Assembly: GCA_016208255.1 (NCBI GenBank)
Contig: JACQYK010000026.1
Coordinates: 1-36,109 of the forward strand
Origin: Deltaproteobacteria bacterium
GTDB taxonomy: Bacteria; Desulfobacterota; RBG-13-43-22
DNA length: 36,109 bases
Direction: 5' to 3'
Positions 8,173 to 14,961 of the stretch are shown here, in pieces. The notes beneath the pieces were generated by a model. It did not search any database and was not told the DNA's origin. It worked only from the letters and a program-made list of their open reading frames with translations. Position 1 is the first letter of the stretch. Every line of letters begins with the position of its first letter. The position numbers and the translations under genes are program-made.

Positions 8173-8779
8173 TCAGAACCTCTACCGACCCCTTCCGGGC
8201 GGCTGAACGTGCCGCTGCTTCCAGAATGGACACCACCAGGACCGACTGCTCCACCGGCGCCTCAATCGGTTCCCCGGTCAGTAAATGATCGGCCAGGTTT
8301 CTATACAGGGCATATTCCTGATTTTTGGGGGCGGCCAGTTTTTGGGCGACCACCGGGCCGGAGGGGGTGCGCCGGTGCAGAGTCAACTCAGGAAACATCT
8401 CGGTGGCCGGAATGTCGTGCTCGCGGAAATAGAGAACCGGGTCCGGTTGGTAACAAGTCACATCCCGCCATTGCCCGATAATGGCTCCTTCCGTCCCCAG
8501 CAAATACCATTTGGGTTTGCGTAGGGCACAAATATCGGAGTGGATGAACTCCGCCTCCTGACCACCGGAAAATCGGATCTGGATCCGTTCCTGATCGGCA
8601 TTGGTAATGTCGTGCCAGACCCGTTTGTGGCGCGTGCCGATAACCGATTCGACCCGGTCCGGAATCAGGCTCACCATCCAATCCAGATAATGTCCTCCCC
8701 AGTCATAGGCGGTGCCGCCCGATCTTTCATCGTGCGAATGCCAGTATCCACAGGGATGGGTACAACCCCCGACAAAGGT
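8165..8779 (-). pseudogene. C-terminal part of broken ThuA-Gfo/Idh fusion
   Basis: This frame is open from a stop near 8780 down to 8165 and encodes the C-terminal domain of a Gfo/Idh protein: FVGGCTHPCGYWHSHDERSG, then GTAYDWGGHYLDWM and VWHDITNADQER. An ATG at 8677 exists but is internal to the domain, so independent translation of a functional protein is unlikely. The upstream fragment (8727-9725) ends in another frame. Joining VHLN of that fragment to TFVGGC here would leave out about 25 residues (typically R-R-W-D-x-D-F ... G-x-x-F-x-I-E in this family), so the damage looks like a deletion of roughly 75 bases not divisible by three, near 8777-8783. Its stop overlaps the start of the intact Gfo/Idh gene. 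Confidence 0.8.
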
Positions 8780-9725
8780 TTAAATGGACCTTCCTTCGAT
8801 CAGCCATCTCAACCATGGCATCGGTTTCTTTCCTGTTCAAGGCCAGGGGTTTTTCAGAGAGCACATGTTTCCCCGCCGCCATCATCTCCAAAGAAAGGCG
8901 GGCATGGGTACTGGGCGGTGTGCAAATGATGACCAGATCGATATCAGCGGAACGGGTGAAGTTCTCGACCGAGGGATAGGTGGTGATACCGGGGAAATCT
9001 TCTTCGGCCTGCCTCAGCCTTTTTGGATTCAGGTCACAAAGGCCCTTCAGTCGTAATCCGGGAGTGGCCATCACCCCCCGACCATGCTTTTTCCCGACGT
9101 TTGGAGAATAGCCTAAAAGGCCGACCCCCAGCCATTGATCCCGGACCTGACGACCGGCCAATCCCTGCAGAAGGCGGAAGAGAATCTGTTGAAAATTTGA
9201 ATCGTCGAAGACCGCCAGGGTGGTACAGGCTATCTGACCATTGCCCAGCGGGCGCCTGGTAAGCACCGGAATGTGACCGGATCGCCAGTCCGCGTAAAGA
9301 ATGGTTTCCGTATTATCGGCGGTTATCTCTAAACCCCGGTATCTTCCGTTTAAATAAATGGAGTCCGGCAACCGCCTGGCCAGGGGGTGATCGTGGTCCT
9401 GAAAGGAAACTCGTAATTCCGTAAAAGGCCCGGCCGGAGTCGGCTGGACTCCAAAAAACTCCGGCAAGGCCCCCCCGGCATCCTGGATCAGTCCTAACCA
9501 CCCTCCACCCTTCAGGAGATATTGAAACAGAGGATCAGAAGGATCAGCGCAATTCGCGGAATCAGCGGCAATAATGACCTGAAACGAACTGAGGTCCCGG
9601 GGAAGCTCCGGGGAGATGCTTAGCGAGAGGCTTGGGATCCTTTGAAAATAAGCGATCAGGGGGTCCAGGGGGGAGGGGGGCCCTTTTGAAATAATGAGAA
9701 CGGAGAGGGGAGGATGGGTAATCAT
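8727..9725 (-). pseudogene. N-terminal part of broken fusion: ThuA-like domain plus Gfo/Idh Rossmann domain
   Basis: Residues 1-190 resemble the ThuA/class I glutamine-amidotransferase-like fold (FQVIIAADSANCADPSD, GGGWLGLIQDAGGALPEFFG, DHDHPLARRLPDSIYLNGRY, then VLTRRPLGNGQIACTTLAVF). From about 195 a Gfo/Idh Rossmann domain follows: GVGLLGYSPNVGKKHGRGV, LKGLCDLNPKRL, VIICTPPSTHARLSLEM and HVLSEKPLALN with the active lysine. The frame then runs into the nonsense tail CRGLYPSLWILAFAR and stops, where the conserved domain should continue. AGGTGG stands six bases before the ATG, a good ribosome site. ThuA with Gfo/Idh points to sugar 3-keto chemistry or a related catabolic route; probably inactive as sequenced. 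Confidence 0.82.
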
Positions 9726-9751
9726 GATTAGCCACCTTTTTAGAATTTCTT

Positions 9752-10080
9752 TTTAATACGAAAATAGATTTCGAGGCATCTCGTTGATCCGGTCTATTTT
9801 CATGTCCCGGCCTCCGTTCGATCGGCTGCGCCGATCTCTTGGGGAGACTCCCAGAGGGAGTCGGACAGGATGCCTCCTGTTAAGGTTGGGCCGCTCGGCT
9901 TCGCCGAGCTTTTGAAAAGGCTTCCATTTGGAAGCCGAATCGCCGAGCTTTCGAAGAGGCTCCCTGTCCGACTTTCTTCGAAAGTCTCCCCTGAGATCGG
10001 CCAAAGCCGATCGAACGGGAGCCGATGACCCAACCGGCTAATAGGGTCAGGCCACCAGAAGCCGGGCCTGACGGTTTATT
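9752..10080. repeat. R3 modular hairpin repeat, copy B (expanded)
   Basis: Starts CGAAAATAGATTTCGAGGC and ends GGGCCTGACGGTTTATT like the copy at 14600-14738, but carries about 190 extra bases. Visible pairings: CGTTCGATCGGCT (near 9827) with AGCCGATCGAACG (near 10005), AGTCGGACAGG (near 9859) with CCTGTCCGACT (near 9963), local hairpins GACTCCC/GGGAGTC, GCTCGGC-ttc-GCCGAGC, GGCTTCC-att-GGAAGCC and TCAGGCC/GGCCTGA. Nested long and short stems give a highly folded element. Its end overlaps the last codons of the S51-CysS-tail gene by five bases. No gene was found in this 350-base interval. Confidence 0.8.
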
Positions 10081-11320
10081 TTCTCCGCCATCGAGAGCCG
10101 TCGCGGGTATCTTCCACGATAACATCAATCCCTTCCAGACTTTGTCTGATCGCGTCGGCCGCCTCGTATTGCTTTTCTCTCCTGAATTTCTCCCTCAACC
10201 TCAGCAGTTCATCGATCAGAGGGGCGAGACACTCGAGCCTGCTTTTCGGAACGGAATCGAGTTTTGCTCCCAGTGAAACGATCATCCCCCGAAAGAGTTC
10301 CCTCACGTTTGAAATGAAATCAGGGGCCTTATGATCCTGCTGAGCCGTCCCGACAATTCGTTCGAATTCAAGGAGGGCGCCGATGATTTCCTGGCCTTCA
10401 AAATTCTCAAGCCCTTTTTTGAAGGACTCCTCAACGGCAAAGACCTGGTCCTCAAAGGCGATTTCCAACTGATGTTTGACCTGGGCCGGAGCCGGCTGGC
10501 CCGGTCCGGCCCATGACCTTTTCAGATCACCCGCCCGAAGATTCTGGAGGGGTAAGTTTTCTCCCTTCTGAAACACTCTTTCAATACCACCGCGTCGGAG
10601 CGTCACCCCCCCCAGGCCTTTGATGCAGGCTTCTTCTTTTTCCAGGTCCAAAAGGCAGGCCGTATGCTCATCCAGGCCTAAGATACTGACATCATCGGGC
10701 AGAAGCGATTCCAATCGCCTCAGACGTCCTTCGCCCATAAAACAGAATCGTGTGTCATGGGTCCTGCCTTCGGCATTATTCCAGTGCGGTATGACCACCA
10801 GATTGAACCCGAAGTGTCCCAGAATATTGATCCCTTCCACCCAGTGAAGCTCCTGTCCCACCTTATAGATTTCATACACGGGCAGGGTGAATCGTCCCAA
10901 GGTCAGGGCGGCGGCACTGGCGGCCACCAGGCAACCACCCTGTTCGATTCTTTCGGCCAGAATTTCAGGAACCAATGTCTCCCGCCATTGCTGCAGGGCA
11001 TAGGTGGGGCTTCCCGGACCAACCAGAACAAAATCGGCTTCCCGAAGTCTTTGAAAGGTTTGGGCGGCCTCAAGAGCTGAAACCAGCTTTTTCCCCTTAT
11101 AGCTGGCAACGGACATGGACTGTCGTACATGTTTTTCAAAATAATCCACAGCCTTCTGAGAAATCTGATCCGCGTTAAGCTCGAAACCGGCCGGGGTATC
11201 CAAAAAAACCGCTTGCGCTGAGAACGGGAGCCGGGAAAAGAGTTCTTTGTGAACTTCAACCATGGTCTCGCTCAATTCCCCTGAACCCATGAGGGCGATG
11301 ATCCCTTTTTCCCGTGACAT
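10076..11320 (-). CDS. S51-type peptidase/GATase1-like protein fused to a CysS-like C-terminal tail
   Basis: 414 residues with two parts. Residues 1-265 follow the peptidase S51/cyanophycinase-like fold: IIALMGSGELSETM, the turn VLVGPGSPTYALQQW, the nucleophile elbow CLVAASAAALTLGR with candidate S135 (AASAAA rather than GTSAGA), and PHWNNAEGRTHDTRF. Residues 285-413 resemble the C-terminal helical domain of cysteinyl-tRNA synthetase: an EESFKKGLENFEGQEIIGAL stretch like DALR_2, then LIDELLRLREKFRREKQYEA and IRQSLEGIDVIVEDTRDGSR, which mirrors the R-x-E-K-x-(W/Y)-x-x-A-D-x-I-R ... V-x-x-E-D-T-x-x-G-x-x-W-R end of CysS. The catalytic synthetase core is absent. AGGG precedes the ATG; the gene begins 15 bases after the other S51 gene, in one operon. 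Function unknown. Confidence 0.8.
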   Translation of the reverse strand: MSREKGIIALMGSGELSETMVEVHKELFSRLPFSAQAVFLDTPAGFELNADQISQKAVDYFEKHVRQSMSVASYKGKKLVSALEAAQTFQRLREADFVLVGPGSPTYALQQWRETLVPEILAERIEQGGCLVAASAAALTLGRFTLPVYEIYKVGQELHWVEGINILGHFGFNLVVIPHWNNAEGRTHDTRFCFMGEGRLRRLESLLPDDVSILGLDEHTACLLDLEKEEACIKGLGGVTLRRGGIERVFQKGENLPLQNLRAGDLKRSWAGPGQPAPAQVKHQLEIAFEDQVFAVEESFKKGLENFEGQEIIGALLEFERIVGTAQQDHKAPDFISNVRELFRGMIVSLGAKLDSVPKSRLECLAPLIDELLRLREKFRREKQYEAADAIRQSLEGIDVIVEDTRDGSRWRRK

Positions 11321-11335
11321 ATTATTCCCTTGTCT

Positions 11336-12049
11336 CTATTCGGGATTCATATCGTTGAAATTAAGAAATCTTGCCATCTCTCCCGTCCGGTAACATCTAG
11401 ACTGATGACGTCGATAAAGGGTCACCGATCCTTTTCCGTAGACCGTCCATTCACCCTGCGGACCGTCGTTGATCATACCGGTTTCTTCATCAATACCGAT
11501 GAAAATGAGTTCGGGATTTTGCTCCGCCAGTTGACTCGCCCAGGTCTTTCCGAAGGTATTATGATGGGGCAAAACGCAGGCCCCGGTTAAAAGATTAAGC
11601 CCTTTTTTTATTGATTTAGCGGCAGGATCATAATAGTGGTCACACAAGACCATGGCCCCGGCGCTGCTTCCGGCGATGACCGCCCCTTCCCGGTGGGCGG
11701 CCAGGATGGCCGTCCAGCAGAAGCTATCCGCCAGGGTTTGAGCCAGGTAATGAGGAAATCCCCCCAAAAGATAAATCAGGCGTGAACGGCCCAACACCGC
11801 CGCCAGTTCTTGGCTATTGGCCGAAACCTGATCGATGAGCGGTAAGGCGGTCACCTGGGTCGCGCCTAATTTTGAAAACCAGCGCACGCCGTTTTGCCCG
11901 GCCCGGTGATGATTGTTGTCCGCTGCCGCCGCCGCCGGTATAATGCTCAGACGAACATGGAGACCACCGGCCAGATCCAGGGCCCGCAAATCCGGCTGGG
12001 CCATCAATCCTCCGAACTCGGCGCCGCCTTCCAATAATATATATCCCAT
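11336..12049 (-). CDS. Peptidase S51 family protein (cyanophycinase/dipeptidase E-like)
   Basis: 237 residues. Begins with the beta strand GYILLEGGAEFGG, contains LIYLLGGFPHYLAQTL and the nucleophile elbow AVIAGSSAGAMVLCDHYYDP with S129 as catalytic serine, then VLPHHNTFGKTWASQL, consistent with the S51 Ser-His-Glu/Asp peptidases (aspartyl dipeptidase, cyanophycinase). Shorter than cyanophycinase (about 270-290), closer to dipeptidase E. Intracellular; no signal peptide. Followed 15 bases later by the S51-CysS-tail gene. Substrate unknown; an amidase or peptidase acting on a small Asp- or Glu-containing compound is plausible. Confidence 0.85.
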   Translation of the reverse strand: MGYILLEGGAEFGGLMAQPDLRALDLAGGLHVRLSIIPAAAAADNNHHRAGQNGVRWFSKLGATQVTALPLIDQVSANSQELAAVLGRSRLIYLLGGFPHYLAQTLADSFCWTAILAAHREGAVIAGSSAGAMVLCDHYYDPAAKSIKKGLNLLTGACVLPHHNTFGKTWASQLAEQNPELIFIGIDEETGMINDGPQGEWTVYGKGSVTLYRRHQSRCYRTGEMARFLNFNDMNPE

Positions 12050-12103
12050 TGCCTTCTTACAATAGAACTATAAAACATTTTTCTCTAACAATATCTCCAT
12101 TAC

Positions 12104-12172
12104 AGGTTATTGGTGATGGACCATCACTAATCACTTGTCATTGGTTATAGCGAGTAACGAGTAACAAGTAAC
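12104..12172. repeat. Degenerate short-word array a (GAGTAAC)
   Basis: Three tandem 7-base words GAGTAAC, GAGTAAC, AAGTAAC at 12152-12172, preceded by a degenerate inverse run (CACTTGTCATTGGTTAT) and by the hairpin GTGATGG/CCATCAC at about 12111-12126. Lies in the 146-base gap between the reductase fusion and the S51 genes. Confidence 0.6.
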
Positions 12173-12195
12173 AGAGAAATTCCAAATATCTTTCT

Positions 12196-13437
12196 TTAGA
12201 CTTCTTTCAGATATTCCCGAATCATCAGGGCGGCACTGCTGCCTTCACCGGCCGCACTGACGACCTGCTTGGTGCTGGTGGCGCGAACATCGCCAGCGGC
12301 GAAAATCCCGGGAATAGAGGTTTCCAGGAGATAGGGGTCCCGTTTTTCAAAACCTTCCGGTCTTTCTCCCTGGTGCAACAAAGCATGACCGGTGACGATG
12401 AAACCCCAGCGGTCCAAAATGATGCCGCTATTTTTCAACAGTCCGGTGTTCGGAATCAACCCGATAAAGATAAAAGCGCCATCAACCGCCAACTCTTCCT
12501 CGATCCCGGTCTGATTGTTCCTGATCCTCAATTTGTTTAGTCTCGATTGCCCGCCGATAAATTCTTTAACCTCCGTATGCCAGCGAACCTGGATTTTAGG
12601 ATTTCTGAGCACGTTTTCCTGTATAATCCTGGTCGCTTTAAATTCCCCTTTACGAACGAGGATGATCACCTGATCGGCAAATCTTGTTAAAAGCAGACTT
12701 TCCTCGGCGGCGCTGTTGCCTCCTCCGATTACGGCCACGCGTTTACCTTTGTAAAATGGGGCATCGCAGGTAGCGCAGAAATGAACGCCCGCCCCTGTGT
12801 ATTCATCTTCGCCGGGGATATCCAAATGTTGATAACGACTTCCGGCGGCAATCAACAGGGCCCGGGCGCTGTAACGGCTCCCATCGGAAGTCTCGACACA
12901 GGAATAGAAACCTTTTCGATAAACACGGACCACTTCCTGAGTCTGCAGGAGTTCCACCCCGAATCTTTCCGCCTGTCGGCGAAGCAGGTTGGAAAACTCC
13001 ATCCCGCCAACCCCGTCAGGAAATCCAGGCATATTTTCGAGTGTTTCAGTTCCGGCGGCCTGGCCGCCAAAGGCAGCATGCTCGATTAAAAGAGTATCAA
13101 TGGCTTCCCGCGCCGTGTAAACGGCCGCCGTCAGACCGGCTGGTCCGCCCCCAATGATAATCAGGTCGTAATAACTCCGGGCGGCATCGGTCTTCAAGCC
13201 CAACTTGGAGGCCAGCTCCGCGTTGCTTGGGTCCACCAGATAAGAGCCATCGGGAAAAACAATCATGGGGATCAGTCTCTTCCCCTGGTTCTTCTCCAAA
13301 ACGAACCGTTCCGCCTCCGGGTCCTTTTCAACGTCTACCGATTGGTAAGGGATTTGACGTTCCCCCAGGAACTGTTTGCAGCGTCGGCAGTCCGGACACC
13401 AGTGAGCCCCATATACGACAATTTCCTGCTCCCTCAT
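12196..13437 (-). CDS. Mycoredoxin/glutaredoxin-like domain fused to thioredoxin reductase
   Basis: 413 residues from the ATG at 13437, chosen because GGAGG lies seven bases upstream; an ATG at 13467 has its AGGAGG 13 bases away. Residues 1-82 form a glutaredoxin-fold domain with active site W-C14-P-D-C17, and IPMIVFPDGSYLVDPSNAEL resembles mycoredoxin-1 and NrdH-like redoxins. From 90 a low-molecular-weight thioredoxin reductase follows: FAD motif GGGPAG (96-101), redox CATC (221-224), NADPH-domain GGGNSA (238-243), VRKGEFKA in place of the usual H-R-R-x-x-F-R-A, and the FAD-closing GIFAAGDVRATSTKQVV. The fused redoxin would be reduced in cis by the reductase using NAD(P)H. Monocistronic or first gene before the S51 pair. 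Sure of the architecture; the disulfide substrate is unknown. Confidence 0.92.
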   Translation of the reverse strand: MREQEIVVYGAHWCPDCRRCKQFLGERQIPYQSVDVEKDPEAERFVLEKNQGKRLIPMIVFPDGSYLVDPSNAELASKLGLKTDAARSYYDLIIIGGGPAGLTAAVYTAREAIDTLLIEHAAFGGQAAGTETLENMPGFPDGVGGMEFSNLLRRQAERFGVELLQTQEVVRVYRKGFYSCVETSDGSRYSARALLIAAGSRYQHLDIPGEDEYTGAGVHFCATCDAPFYKGKRVAVIGGGNSAAEESLLLTRFADQVIILVRKGEFKATRIIQENVLRNPKIQVRWHTEVKEFIGGQSRLNKLRIRNNQTGIEEELAVDGAFIFIGLIPNTGLLKNSGIILDRWGFIVTGHALLHQGERPEGFEKRDPYLLETSIPGIFAAGDVRATSTKQVVSAAGEGSSAALMIREYLKEV

Positions 13438-13543
13438 GGGAAAACCTCCGATTTCATTCACGGTCATCTATTATTCGGTCCCTCCTGTTTTTTCTACGAG
13501 ACAAGAAACGAATTGATTTGACAGAATAGGTAATTTTGAGAAG

Positions 13544-13572
13544 ATTATAAGACAGGGCCTGGAAAGGGGCAA
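13544..13572 (-). promoter_or_regulatory. Sigma70-like promoter for the redoxin-reductase gene
   Basis: Read on the minus strand: TTGCCC (13572-13567), 17-base spacer, TATAAT (13549-13544), a perfect -10 box. The start codon lies about 107 bases downstream, giving a leader of about 100 bases. Confidence 0.5.
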
Positions 13573-13822
13573 GGATAAAAAAAGTGGTACTTTGAGAAAC
13601 AGGGTCTTTGATATAAGAAAATTTAAATAAGGAAAAATCTAACCAAAAATATTTGAAATTTTGAAAATGGGCTCCGGCGCATATTTCGAAAACAACTGCC
13701 CCGTGAGGGGCCCCTACTTCCGGGGAACTCCCGGATGGGGCATAGATTCTTAGACTTCTGATTTTTGAATATAATATTTAAACTTGTTCCCGCTCCGGTC
13801 GGATTGATAAGTAATCCATTTT
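13573..13822. other. Gene-free stretch with one compact folded segment
   Basis: No gene found. The segment 13697-13742 folds with an outer 6-bp stem TGCCCC/GGGGCA, an inner hairpin CCGGG-gaact-CCCGG (13720-13734) and a palindromic GGGGCCCC (13707-13714). It is too short and unlike a tRNA. The rest is AT-rich and shows nothing recognisable. Confidence 0.4.
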
Positions 13823-14362
13823 TCAGCCTACCGGAATAAGGATGGGTTTTCTGCAGACGAGCTGGGCTATGGATCTTGGAGGATCTTCTAACGTCCCTTC
13901 ATAATAATGGATCACTTGCCAGTCCTTGAACCAATCGACCAGCTCATTCGGTTTTAAAAGATGATCGGGATTGTGAGGACGGCCATATAAGGGTTGTTCA
14001 TTGGTAAAGGTTTCATAGATCAGAATTCCCCCTTTTATAAGTCCTTTTTTAATACAAGGGATCAAGGGACGATGGAGATAGCGGAACACCAGGATGGCCC
14101 GGTAGTGATCCGTTAGAAGGGGATTTCGGCCGGTTTCCAGATCGACCTCCTGAAAGGTTACCTCTATCCGCTTTCCGGCCGCTCTTTTTTTGGCCTCCTC
14201 CAAGGCCTTGGGATCCCGATCGATCAGGATGACCGGAAGACCCAGACCGGCCAGGAAAAGGCCATTTTGCCCCTTTCCGCAGGCCAGATCCAAAATCGGC
14301 CCCTGAAGGCTTTTATCCGTAAGGAGAAAGGAAAAATTTTTCAGCAGAGGGTCCGGTGTCAT
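13823..14362 (-). CDS. Class I SAM-dependent methyltransferase
   Basis: 180 residues from the ATG at 14362. SAM-binding motif I is PILDLACGKGQNGLFLAGLG, motif II acidic residue in VILIDRDPKALEEA, and a later VDLETG; the end YYEGTLEDPPRSIAQLVCRK is typical of small TehB/UbiE-like methyltransferases of the tellurite-resistance or generic type. The frame can extend to a TTG at 14443, but that codon lies inside an R2 repeat and has no ribosome site; GGGAGGG lies 13 bases before 14362. The longer N-terminus (FIHWEGIERL) looks protein-like, so the true start is unsettled. Substrate unknown. Stands alone. Confidence 0.78.
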   Translation of the reverse strand: MTPDPLLKNFSFLLTDKSLQGPILDLACGKGQNGLFLAGLGLPVILIDRDPKALEEAKKRAAGKRIEVTFQEVDLETGRNPLLTDHYRAILVFRYLHRPLIPCIKKGLIKGGILIYETFTNEQPLYGRPHNPDHLLKPNELVDWFKDWQVIHYYEGTLEDPPRSIAQLVCRKPILIPVG

Positions 14363-14433
14363 CAATCGCTCAATGCCCTCCCAATGAATAAAAAAAGGTG
14401 ATGTTTTCTGTTTAGTGCGAAAATAACCTTGGA

Positions 14434-14599
14434 TTAATCTCAAGGCTTATTTGTTCTCCGTCATGCCGGACTCGATCCGGCATCCAGGACTTTGAAGCTT
14501 ATTGAATGACCTGGATTCCCGCTTTCGCGGGAATGACGACCTAACTTCGTCTCACAATATTTTCATGCTTCGTGGTAACCCAGGGTTCATGAAGGTTTA
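14434..14599. repeat. R2 repeat, copy 1
   Basis: About 166 bases aligning end to end, without obvious large gaps, with 28494-28659. Shared words include CTCAAGGCTT, the hairpin ATGCCGGACTCGATCCGGCA (stem around GACTCGATC), TTATTGAAT, and GAATGACGA. It contains the same GGATTCCCGC/GCGGGAATGACG hairpin seen in R1. It overlaps the possible upstream extension of the methyltransferase and abuts R3 copy C. Confidence 0.8.
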
Positions 14600-14738
14600 G
14601 TCTGAAAATAGATTTCGAGGCGACTCATTGATCCGGCCTATTTTAATACGGCATCCGAAGGGACGCCTCCTGTTAGGTCAACGAAGTCGACCGTATCGTG
14701 GTGCCAGGCCACCCAAAAGCGTGGCCTGACGGTTTATT
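14600..14738. repeat. R3 modular hairpin repeat, copy C
   Basis: Begins TGAAAATAGATTTCGAGGC and ends GTGGCCTGACGGTTTATT. Hairpins: a GGTCAAC-gaa-GTCGACC stem and CAGGCCAC with GTGGCCTG. Compared with copy A (3252-3389) the last stem uses a different sequence yet remains paired. No gene in the interval up to the promoter at 14813. Confidence 0.8.
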
Positions 14739-14812
14739 CTACCTTCCGGTCCCTTAAAATTCATCTTTTTTTTGAGTGAGACCGTTTTCAGGTCCAGAAC
14801 CCACCCCGCCGG

Positions 14813-14842
14813 TTGACATTTGAGCATAGAAATGTGTATATT
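14813..14842 (+). promoter_or_regulatory. Sigma70-like promoter for the long GAPDH-like gene
   Basis: Perfect -35 TTGACA (14813-14818), 18-base spacer, TATATT (14837-14842, 5 of 6). The ATG is at 14962, so the leader is about 112 bases; it ends with a strong ribosome site AGGAGGTG at 14950-14957. Confidence 0.7.
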
Positions 14843-14961
14843 TTCTGTAATGGTTGCGGAAAAGGTCCCTCCTTATATTCGTTTTGTCTAAAAGGAGGGG
14901 AGGGTCTTTAGAAAGATTTACTGATTCCATTAAACTTGGGTGAAATTATAGGAGGTGCACA

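Noticed and set aside
13697-13742. tRNA-like fold
   Set aside because: Only 46 bases with no acceptor CCA, anticodon arm or T-loop consensus.
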